Assembly: GCA_964036045.1 (NCBI GenBank)
Contig: OZ038381.1
Coordinates: 122,081,843-122,145,842, forward strand
Direction of reading: 5' to 3'
Length of the DNA: 64,000 nucleotides
DNA from: Eutreptiella sp. 'Long Island Sound 2002'
Taxonomy: Eukaryota > Euglenozoa > Euglenophyceae > Eutreptiales > Eutreptiaceae
Positions 1 to 9,566 of the stretch are shown here, one piece after another (position 1 is the stretch's first letter; every line of letters starts with the position of its first letter). The translations under genes were made by a program, and so were the position numbers. The notes beneath the pieces are model-generated. The model was given only the letters and a program-made list of their open reading frames with translations. It ran no database searches and was not told the DNA's origin.

Positions 1-676
1 GCTGATTCTGGATCCCCTGAGGAACCATATCAATGAACTTCTCATACCCCTGGGGTGGATCATTGGTCCTCATTGCTGAATGGCTGGTGATAAAGGAGAT
101 GTACAGACCCTTGTTGAATGAATTCCATCAATAGGAGGGAGCGTCGATGGAGATTTTGCATAAACAAGTTCCTTTGTTGAACCGGCATTCCCAGTTGCAC
201 GACGAGCACAGAAATGTGGAATCTGGCGATGGGGATGGTCAGACCAAGGACTGAAGCAATGAAAAACATGGGAACAAGGGGAGTTGGTGCACGTGAGTTG
301 CCAACAATTTTCCTTGTTTGTTGAAATTCTGGTCTTTTTTTCGTGTGAACCTCTGTTTGTGTGCTTCTCTTGTGATGTGCTGAATTTGCTTGTGTGTCGT
401 GACATTTCGACATTTGCCACCGGGTTTTCGAGTAATTGAACTCTATGATGAGATTGTGTGTTTGGAGACGTGTGTGATGGTGTGGAAGCCGGGGCTCCAG
501 GCATGCCACGAATTTTCTGTGGTAGTCTTTTTTTACTCTTCACAACCCGAGGCACTTGCAAGAAGGTTGGCATTCCCCGCACCACACAAAGATTGTAGGG
601 AAGAAAGAAAGGGAATCCCAATAATTTTTTTTTTCAGACATCCGCCACATACACAAAAAACACTCAAACACTTGTA
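1..676. other. Unclassified AT-balanced flank
   Basis: No convincing gene. Open frames on both strands are short and low in recognisable motifs. The minus strand lies downstream of the retropepsin-like fragment at 677-1090 and could hold decayed retroelement sequence, but I could not recognise a reverse transcriptase motif in any frame. Confidence 0.4.
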
Positions 677-1090
677 TCACACTAGTGTGCCATTTTCGTG
701 GAACACCGGTACCGTGATGTGGACAGTGACGCCTTGAGAGCCCCCATGAATGCGGCTTTTTCCGGCCCCAATGAGAGCGACTGGTTTCCGGGCGTCCTCT
801 AACAAATGGAGGGGAAGGATTCCTTTTGCGGCAAGGGCCTCCTTCTCCGAGCCGGTGTCCGCCAACGCCTCATTGTTGAGGGGGGTTGTATCGTTGATGA
901 CAAACTCTATCTTCGTTGGAACGACCAATTTCCTTCGATCGTCCTCCGGCTTTGACTTGCCCCTTCAGATGCGAGGTCTTTCGATCTTCTACCCAATCTC
1001 ATCTAACCGAATATCTACCCGGCGACGTTCCGCCACCCTCGGATTGATGACCCGGTTGATATGGACGTGCCAAACAGCCTTCTTCGGAGG
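677..1090 (-). pseudogene. Retropepsin-like aspartic protease fragment of a retroelement
   Basis: The minus strand encodes a DTG triad in the context ALADTGSEKEAL. It is followed by a hydrophobic stretch (KPVALIGAGKSR) and a glycine turn before VTVHITVPV, which is the layout of a retroviral-type aspartic protease monomer (Asp-Thr-Gly, then flap, then psi-loop). The frame extends upstream to about 1090 only through two in-frame stops, and it ends at 677. This suggests a dead piece of an LTR-type or other protease-bearing retroelement. No RT or integrase was recognised next to it. In the family, the protease cleaves the Gag-Pol polyprotein. The call rests on the DTG context alone, so moderate confidence. 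Confidence 0.5.
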
Positions 1091-1104
1091 TAGGTAGGTA
1101 GGTA
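1089..1104. repeat. GGTA/GTAG microsatellite
   Basis: Four tandem GTAG units (gaggtaggtaggtaggtag). A looser version (ggtaggtaaggtaggtaagg) recurs near 18798. It may mark the end of an old insertion, but that is only a guess. Confidence 0.5.
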
Positions 1105-1589
1105 GCTGCACTCGGTCGTGGAGAGGCGCCCCATGGTTCCCGCTGGTGTTGCCGCTGTGACGGGCAGGAAGAGGCTCCGCTCTTGAAGATGAGAGGCGAC
1201 TTACATCCCGCTAGCCTTGACTGGTGGCCCCCAACAAAGCGGCCCCGGGCAACACCGGGAGGGGTGTCCGCCGCCAGCGTGACTGCCTGTCCTGCCAGGA
1301 GGGTTGGCCCCCGTGCTTGCGCATGTCCCCTCCTTTGGACGGAACCCTAGGGGTTCACCGGACTTCCTGGTGTAGCCCGTTCCCAAGGCATGCATGCATG
1401 TTCTTGGTACTGGGGTACCGAGGTGCTTGGGTGTCGTACGCTCCGCCTGGAGTCCCAGAGCAGCGCAGGCCTTGGGATGCTGCCCTACCCCCGGTGTCCG
1501 GATCTCGTTTGGCCGCGTCACCTGCATGGCACGGGCTGCCTCAGTGCCCGGGCTATGGACACTGGGTTTCCTACTGTTGCGTGGCGCTT

Positions 1590-2215
1590 GTGTTTTGGTC
1601 TGGGTTGTGCTTGGGCTCGGGTGTCGGCTGCGTCCCGCCACTCGTGGCTGGGGTCTTGGCTGTGTGTGTTTGGGTACAGGTTGTGGTTTCGCCCTTCCTT
1701 TCCCGGCTGAGGTTTGCGGTGTTTGCGGTCGGGCTTTGGTTCCCGTTTCCCACCATTCTTGGTTGGGGTTTTGCGGGATGCGTGGTTGTGTGCGCGCTCC
1801 GCCTGTACCTCGCCGTTCCCGGCTCTGGTGTGCGGTGTGCGTGTGTGTGCTTGGGCTCGGGTTTCGGCTGCGCCCCGCCACTCCTGGGCGAGGTGTTGGG
1901 GTGTGTGCGTGTTTGTGTGCGCGCCCCGCCCGGTCCCCTGCACCTTTTGGCCGGGGGTGCGGTGCGGGGCTGTGTGCCAGGGCCTGGGTTGCAGCCGCGT
2001 CCCGCCACTCCTGTCTCGGTTGTTGGGGCGTGGGTGTGTTTGTGTGCGCACCCCGCTTCTACCCCGTCCTTCCTGGCTGACGTGTGCGTCGTGGGTGTGT
2101 GTGATGGGCTCCTGTTTCGGCTGTGCCCCTCCACTCTTGGTTGGGGTGTTCGGGTGTGTGTGCGTGTATGCGTGTGCCCCGCTAGCACCCCGCCATTCCT
2201 AGCGGGTTGGTGTGT
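1590..2215. repeat. Degenerate ~125-bp GTG-rich tandem repeat
   Basis: A core reading roughly TTCGGCTGCGCCCCGCCACTC, followed by GG-TTGGGGTGTTGGG and a GTGTGTG run, recurs with the CCACTC/CCATTC core at about 1638, 1753, 1878, 2005, 2131 and 2193. Spacing is 115-127 bp, with a shorter last unit. The region is strongly G/T biased on the plus strand. Very long open frames across it on both strands are composition artefacts, not genes. Confidence 0.7.
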
Positions 2216-2689
2216 GTGTTTGTGTTTGGGTTTCGTCTGCTCTCTGGTTTTTTGCTGGCTTGGGTGCTGGGGTGCTGGGGCGCCTGTGGCGTTGGGGTGT
2301 GCGGGTGCTGCTGTGGCTGGGGTTCGTCCCCCCCCTCCCCTTTGGTTTTTGTTTTTTTTGTGGGGGGGGGGGTGTCGTGGCTTTGTGGTGTCCGTCGCTG
2401 GCTGTCCCGGTCTTGGGTCTCGTGCTCACCGTCCTCCCTTCCCCTCTCGTTCGGGCTGTGCCTTTGTGTTTCTTTTTCTGTCCCTGCCCCAGCGAGGTAT
2501 GTGTCGGCAAGTTCGGGGTGTCCTTCCGTTTCTCTCCGCCCTCGCGGTGCCGGAATTAACTTTCTTGCGGCGGTCTGTGTGGGCGGACCGCCACTGTTGT
2601 TGCCGGGCGCGCGGTGGCCCCTTGCTGGTGCGTGGTGGGCGGGTGCGGCGCCTTCCATGCGTGGTGTGCGGCGGCTTGGTCGGGTTAGA

Positions 2690-3005
2690 CCCTCCGTTAG
2701 TTTCCCTTGCTTTGGTGTTGTGGTGTGCTGTGGTGCGCCGTGCTGTGTCCTGCTGTGTTTTGCCGTGCCGCGTCATGCTGGCCCGTGCTTTGTTGCGGTG
2801 CGCAGTGCTGTGTTGTGCCGTGTTGCGCCGTGTCGTGCCGTGGTGTGCCGCGCTGTGCCGCATCGCGCCGCGTCGTGCTTTGGTCTGTCGTGTCTTTGGG
2901 TGCCTCGTCGTGGTGCGTTGCACGGTGGTGAGCTGCTGTGCGGTGTGCCGTGCTGCCTCGTGTTGTGCCGTGGTAGGTCGGTGGTGGTTAGTCCGGCCCG
3001 TGTCA
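2690..3005. repeat. Degenerate pentanucleotide (GCCGT/GCTGT) satellite
   Basis: About 300 bp in which GTGCT, GTGCC, GCCGT and TGTGC words repeat in near five-base register (for example around 2810-2880). This is a degenerate pentanucleotide array. No coding function is implied. The interval 2216-2689 between the two arrays is similarly GC/GT-biased, with a G homopolymer near 2362-2371 and no supported gene. Confidence 0.6.
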
Positions 3006-3382
3006 TGGTGCGGAGTGCGGGTCGGAGTGTGGCTGGCCGGTGACTGGGGTGTGCGGTTAGGTGTGGGGTGGCTCGCTGGGCGCGTGCTGTGGGGGTCCGG
3101 GTGTCCCGCTCGGGCCTGTGGGTCAGGTGGGAGGCCGCGGGGTTGCCCTCCCTGGGGGCCTGTGCCTTGGTCCCGTGCCATCTGGGGGTTCTTGCCTCTA
3201 GCCCCGGGCGCTGTGGCCGCGCCCTCTTCCTCTTCCAAGAGGGTCCCGGGAGGCAGAGGAGGGGAGTGGGGGGGGGGTACAGCGCGAGACAGAAAACTAC
3301 GGGCACGATGAGAAGGTGTGCTAGTAGTGCAAGTGCAAGGGATGGAGTATGTGGAGGTGCCAGAGGGTACGGGGAAAGGTGA

Positions 3383-6300
3383 GTGGCGCAGGAGGCAGGC
3401 AGGGGGGGTGGATGTGTGGGTCACAGGGGGGGGAGAGGCGGTGTTGCAGCTACAGGAAAGGGAGGATGTGGGGACCAGGTGGGGGGCGGAGAGAGCGGTC
3501 CAGATGCGAACGGACAGAGCGGTGTGGCTGGAGCAGGGATGGAGGGGAAGGTAAAGGGTTGCGGCGGGGGGACGCCGGTGGTGGGGTTGGCATATGACGT
3601 GGCAAGCGGACAACTGGAGGGGGTCCAAGTCAGGAAAGAGTGGGGAGGGGAGCTGCCAGGAGGAGGAAAGGATGCGAGTGGCGTGCGCGCACAGTTCACT
3701 AGGGCGGCGTTGACTCCAGCACCCATGACGCAGGGACACAGGGGGCAGGAGTTGGTGTATACGTTCAGTGAGGAGATGACACTGAAGGCAGCGCAGGCCA
3801 TCAAAATGGTGCTGGACAAGAGGACGGCGTGCATGGCCAACCGCACGTACCATGTGCACCCGCACACGGGGGACACGTGGCATTACGCATTCCCGAGGGG
3901 AGACGGCATGGAGAGTATAGTGTCACTGCCGGAGTGTGAGAGGCAAGGTGCTGAGATATCGGCCCTTGCCAGAGTGGCAGAAGAATGGGTGCGGGAGACG
4001 GGAGGGGTGGGGCACGAGAAGTGGGCACTAGGGGCCATTCCGCATGCGAGGTACCGCAGGGGAGAATGGATGACGCGGGAGGACACAAAGGCGATATTCC
4101 CCGTGGCGACGAAGGGGCCAGCGGCGGCACAGTGGAGGGGACAGGCAGTCCACGTCATTCTCCCGGATGACAGGGTGGGAAGCAGGGTGGAAGTTGAGGT
4201 ACGCCATGGGCAAGGGGCAAGATACCAGTACGATGTGGTGGTACCAAACGTGGTGGTCACCGCAGCAGCGGCAGCGGGTATGTAGGTCCGGATTGGACTC
4301 GGCCGGGAGGGACAGGCGGTACAGGTGTACACCATGGGACTCTGGGAGGGACAGCCGGACATCCAGTGGATGGTGGAGCCCACCTGAAGGTAGCCGCTGC
4401 ATCCCGAGGGCCAGGTGGGGAGGGAAAAGGCGGATGGGACGGACGCTGCGGAGCTGGACAGAGCAGAGAAAGAAAAGGAGAAGCGCCAGAAGGAGGCAGC
4501 GGCGGAGGGGCTGGACATGCTGGGTCACGGCGGGGACAGAAAAGACATGCTGCAGAAGTGGGCACAGAGGCTGAGGGGGAAGGCGACGGCATGGCAGAAT
4601 GTCTTGAAAGAAAATGGAGAGGCGCAGCCAGGGCTGGAAGAACGCATCAAAGGATGTAGGGGTGAAGAGGTACGGCAGGCGGTGAGCAAGGCCAGGTACC
4701 ACCTGAGGGCCAGGGCGGAGGCGGTGGAGGACAAGTGCAGGCCGGAATGCACGCTGGCCAGGTGCCTGTGCAGGCTTGACGGACCGCAGGAGCCCAAGGG
4801 AGGACACCATGGGATCAGAGTGCGGCAGCCCAGGAGAGGAGGGCCCATATGGCGGCAGATGGGGGAAGATGAAGGGGCGCTGCTGGTGTACTTCCACCAA
4901 GTCAAGCACATGTGGGTGGGATATGCGGATGGTCGGAGCGAAACAGTGGGAGAGGAAGAGGGGGCGGGTGAGAGGCAAGCAAAGGCGCAGGTCCTCACAG
5001 CAAGGAAGGTGGAGCCAGAGCAGGCGGTGCCGTGGATGCAGATGCAGCGGGATGCGCAGGTAGCGGCGTGTGTGGACAGCAGGAGCAGAACGGTGGAGGA
5101 GTGGGGGCCCACGAGGCAGGTCTTGGCCATGGCGCTGTACGTTGGGGAGACAGTGCATCGCAGCAGGGGCATGGCCGGAGAATGGGACCCAGACACGGAA
5201 ATGCACCGGATGCGCAAGGTTCTGGCGATGGTAGGCTATGACGGGGCGGCAGGGAGGAGGGCCAAAGGGCACACAATACAAGTAGTGTCTTCACAGGCGA
5301 GTGCCACAGGGGCTGCAGACCAAGGGGTCACAGACCTGGTGCAGGACGGACACACGTGGTGGGTCGTGGAACCCAGGGGGGATAGGCGCCAAGCGGTGGT
5401 GTATACGGCGGCGCCATTGAAAAGGGTGGAGCACCCACTCATGCGGTGGGTCGGGGAGGTGGAAGAGGTGCGGGTTGAAAGAACGGAAGAGGTACGCGAG
5501 AAGGCCGTCCTACAGGCGTTGGTGTCGCAAATGGATAGGTGTGCGTAGGCAGAGGGAGTGGAAGACATCAGGGAACAGATGCGGTTGGCATTGGAGTGGG
5601 TGGCCAGCAGCAGGGGAGGGGAGCAGCCGAGGTGGATAGTGACACCCGGCACGGAGGAAAAGCACAGGAAGGAGGCATTGTGGAAAGCGAGAAGGCTCAC
5701 GGAGGAAGCCAGGAAGCAAGGTCTGGAGGTGGAAGATGACCAGGAGGGGGAGAGGCCAAGTAGGTGGAGGGGGATGCGGAGGGGGAGAGGAGGACAAATG
5801 AGGTTCATATTGGGGGACGGGGATAGTGGGGGGGAGCGAGACGACAGCGAGCAGGACCAAGCACGGGGAGAGGAAGGCCGGGAGCTGGGCCAGGCAGCAA
5901 GCAAGCGAGAAGAATGAGAGGAGGGAGAAGACGGAATGGAAGAGAGAGAAGCAGAAGGGAGGAGGGCAGGGGAATGATGCTGGGGACAGGGTGGAAGAGA
6001 GGAACAGTGGGGAGGGGACAAGAAAGGGTAGTGAGAGGGAAGACGGCAAGCGGAGGAGAGAGGCGGACGAGCAGGAACTGCAAGCAGAGCGGCAGCAGGA
6101 GAAGGATCAGGAAGGAAGGCCAAGAAGGAAACGGACAAGGGGAGTCAGGTACGGGGAGGAGCAGCAGGGCCGTGAAGAGCAGGGGGCGGTGCGGGAAGGG
6201 GTGACAGTGTATGGTCCGCACAAGGTGAGTGGGAAGTGGAGGAGGTACGTGGGAACGGTGGAAGAGATGATCGAACAACAAGATCGCACGGGACATGTGA

Positions 6301-6503
6301 CGAGGGCAGCCATCGTGCAGTGGGAGGATCAGGGGGAGGAGGATGAGGAGAGACTGTCGTACCCTGTGGAAAGATTGCAGGTATGCCCGCAAGGTAGAGA
6401 GATGGAAATACACGGGAAACTGGTTCCGGAGCAGGAGGCAAGAGAATTGGAAGGAGAGAGGTGTCGACGGGGAGGAAGAACAAGAAGCGAAACTGACCAT
6501 TAA
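3383..6503 (+). pseudogene. LINE-1 ORF1 (gag-like) with chromo/Tudor-like C-terminal module
   Basis: Frame 2 carries coherent protein from 3383 to about 5900, broken only by stops at 4283 (TAG), 4385 (TGA), 4391 (TAG) and 5546 (TAG). It then shifts to frame 3 up to 6503. An early segment (about 3760-3960) is acidic/aromatic with HVHPHTGDTWHYAFPRGDG. Residues from about 5920 to 6130 form a very charged Glu/Arg/Lys stretch. Near 6200-6390 a module reads as a small beta-barrel: VYGPHKVSGKWRRY, then VGTVEEM, then AIVQWEDQGEEDEERLSYP. This resembles chromo/Tudor-type folds, and a similar module (ending HPIRLLTY) sits in LINE-2 ORF1. In LINEs ORF1 usually packages RNA; a nucleic-acid or chromatin-binding role here is inference. 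Confidence 0.65.
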
Positions 6504-6605
6504 AGAAGCGGAGGACACCGGGAAGACGAAGAAGGACACTGGACGAAGGCAGGGAGGAAGGAGCAAAGGGGAAGAAAAAGGCGCGGCAGACATGGGGAAC
6601 TGCGC

Positions 6606-7430
6606 GTGGATGGGGAGAGCAGGTGGCAACGCATGAAGTTGTACACCCATAATGACCCCGCGGCAATATATCGTGCAAACAAAGCAGCGTGGCAGCAGAT
6701 GAAGCTGCATGAGGCGGACCCCGACGTAGTGGCATACCAGGAGATAAGGTTGAAGGGGAAGGACAACGGTGTGTGCGCGCTGATGTACGAGAAGGATGGG
6801 AGAGAGTACCAGCCGGAGTTGGCACAGGGGGTGCCGCTGTTGGTGCGCAGAGGGCTGAGCGTCGTACAGGACAAGAAGGTGGGAACGAGGGGACGAAGGG
6901 CGGTGTATGATGTGGCGACAGAGCATGGACAGGTAGTCATCATCAACTACCATGTCCCACATGGGAGGAGGGTCAAGGAGTATGTGGCGCAGCTGAGGAT
7001 GGAGTACATCAGGGCGCTGGAGAGGGGGCCAGTCTTCGTGGTTGGAGACTTCAACTACGATCCCCGGAGAAGAGGCGCGGAGACAGAGGTGGACCGCGAA
7101 GTGCGGATGTTTGTGGAGGAAATGAGGCTGCAGGATGCGTCGTACAGTGGGGCGCCAGGCCCCTCATACTACCCGGCACCGGACGGCAGCACACCGTCGC
7201 GGATGGACCCGGTGTACGCAGACCCGAGCTGGGTCAAGGGGGTGACAGCGGGATACATGGTGGGGCCGGAAGAAATGGAGGACAGGAAGGGGCATTGCCC
7301 CATGATGGTGACAGTGGACGTGAAGGTTGGTGAGACCGGGGACGAAGAGGAGGATGAGCAGGGGTCGGAAGAAGAAGGCGTCAGCTTGCCGCCAATGGTA
7401 AAGTGGCCGGAGGAGGGGGACGAGAGGTAG
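6606..7430 (+). pseudogene. LINE-1 ORF2 N-terminus: APE-type endonuclease
   Basis: Exonuclease-endonuclease-phosphatase fold motifs appear in order. They are an N-terminal Asn (KLYTHND), the metal-binding Glu (VVAYQEIRLK), the VVGDFNYDP motif near 7039-7065, SRMDPVY near 7198-7218, and a final GHCPMMVTV in place of the usual S-D-H. These are hallmarks of the AP-like nuclease that nicks the target for target-primed reverse transcription. The frame ends in TAG at 7428 and continues in the same frame into the RT segment, so this is one ORF2 with a premature stop. The last motif has C-P rather than D-H order, which could weaken activity. Confidence 0.88.
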
Positions 7431-7460
7431 CAACAGTGGGGGCAGCGGGTACACGCCGAA

Positions 7461-9551
7461 ATGAGGCAGGGGAGCCACCTGCATCAGGCCATGAGGAGCG
7501 CAGCGAGGGTATGCGGGTTTACCAAGCAAGGGGGGGAATTTCAGGCACAGCCCAAGCTGCAAAGGCTGGTGGCCACCCTGAGGAAACGGCAGCACGAGGA
7601 GGTCGAGGCAAGGGTACAGGAAGAGGGAGCAGAGTGGCAAACAGAGGTGACACAGGCAAAGAAGAGGGTGCAAACAGCGAGGAGGGCTGTGGAGGAGGAA
7701 CACGAGAGGATATACCAGAAAGTGGTGGCGGAGCATGAGCGGTACATGGAAACAGCGGTGCCGTACAAGTCGCTACGGTACATCAGAGAGCTCGCGGAAG
7801 CTGCAAAACCACAGAAAATCCGGGCGGTGAGACTGCAGGATGCCAGGGTCACGGGCAACAAGAGGGAAGTGCTGGAGGAGGTGGCGCAGAGTTTCAGGAG
7901 GCAGCACAACCAGGGGCAGCAGGAGCTCAGGGGGATCACACGGAGAATGGTAAGGGCGTTACCGACAGTGTTCACGGCAAAAGCAGAGCAAGGATATACA
8001 CCGCAGCAGGGTGACGCTGGGGTAAATTAAGGAGGCGGTGCGGGCTCTCAAGGGGAAAAAGAGCCCGGGAGTGGACCAGCTGGTGGCAGAGGCATACCAG
8101 CACCTAGAGGTGCCGGAGCTGGAGCGGGGAGGGACGCAGAGGTGTTGCGCACAGGCGAGCCCCCAGTGGAATGGGGGGGCAAGGTGCGGCCCCTGTACAA
8201 GAAGGGGGATCACCTCAGGCCGGGGAACTGGAGACCAATATGCTGTGCCGTCACAGAGGCCAAGCTGGTCTGGATGGTGATCTTCGGGAGGATACAGCGG
8301 CGGCTGTATGCTGCAGGGGTCATACCGGAGAAAATGTGGGGGTCCGTGCCACGTAGGTTCACACAGAAAGCAAGCTTCCTGTACGATATGTACCTCGATG
8401 ATGAGGACCTAGAGGCGTTCATGGTGTCTGTCGACGTGAAGGGGGCGTTCCCCAACACGCCACATAGGCTCAGTGAAGAGGTGTGGCGGCAGCTAGGGCT
8501 CCCATATGGTGACTTCCTGGAGAAGTACCTGCGCTCAAGGAGGTACACGGTCGCCACGGGGAAGGGGTGTAACGAGTGGGTAACCCCAGGTAGCGGGGTG
8601 CCACAAGGCGGGGAGGGGGGCCCATTCCTGTACTTGCTGGCCATGCTCCCACTGATGAGTTGGATAGCGCGGGAATATCCGCAACTGGCGAGGGCACCAC
8701 ACACGTCGCCAGCGCAGGCGTATGTGGATGATGCGGTACCCATGGCGCGGGATGAAAAGGCCCAACCGGTGGTGCAGGACCTGATGCAGAGGTACGGGCG
8801 GGATAACCACCTTGTCTGGAGCACGGAGAAGTCGGCGGTTCTGAGGAGGGGTGGCGAGGATGGTATGGCACTGGATGTAGGAGACAGGGTGGCATGGTTT
8901 GAGAGGGCAGAGGAAGCGGTGGTGCCGGGACATGTGCAGGCCATGGAGGCGAGGGGAGTCAGGCTGCCCGACAAATTAGTCAGGGGGTTCAGGGCGATGC
9001 TGGTGGTCCTACGGCATCACCCCCCTTCAGTGCAGACGACCCTGTACTATCTGCGGGCCGTGCTCAATGCGGTGATAGGATACCAGGGGATGCACCTCCT
9101 GCACTGGAGGGAGCAGCTGGAGGAGGTGGAGGGAGAAGTGCGGAGGCTCATCAGAGGGTATGAGGGGATATTCACGGAGGTACCGCGGTGTGTGTTGCGG
9201 TCGCCGACGGCCTACTATGGAGAAGGGATACTCACGGCGGGGGAGGCGTACAGGGCACACACGGCGAGGTCGCTGAGCAGGATGTGCCACAATCAGGAAG
9301 AGGTGGTGAGACGGGTGTGCTATCACGCTGTCGCAGAGGTGCAGAAGGAGGAGAACATGTGCCCGCGCTATGTGTGGCACCGGGGAAGGCGTTTGGCGGC
9401 GGGTAGGAAGGAACGCATGTGGCGCGCCCTACAGGCGGTGTTGCCGGGGGAAGAGCACAGGCTGGCAACCAACAGGACGTGCGGCAGGCGAGGACTGATC
9501 CTGGTTCTGGACACGGACTTCGGGGGGGCGGCGGATGGGCCTGTACGGTGA
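7461..9551 (+). pseudogene. LINE-1 ORF2: linker and reverse transcriptase domain
   Basis: A helical linker (EEEHERIYQKVVAEHERY and around) precedes the RT. RT motifs are NWRPI near 8229, SVDVKGAFPNTP near 8430 (first catalytic Asp), GSGVPQGGEGGPFLYLL near 8592, and AQAYVDDAVPMA near 8710, the catalytic YVDD loop. The reading frame slips around 8025-8115 (the KEAVRALKGKKSPGVDQL segment lies in frame 1, the rest in frame 3) and stops with TGA at 9549. The next segment is in the same frame. In life the enzyme copies element RNA onto the nicked target. The YVDD box is intact, but the copy cannot be translated whole. Confidence 0.9.
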
Positions 9552-9566
9552 GTCAGGAGGGAAGGA

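Noticed and set aside
1224-3311. A 695-codon plus-strand open frame
   Set aside because: It overlies satellite DNA with long open frames in several other frames and on the opposite strand. Composition, not coding, explains it.
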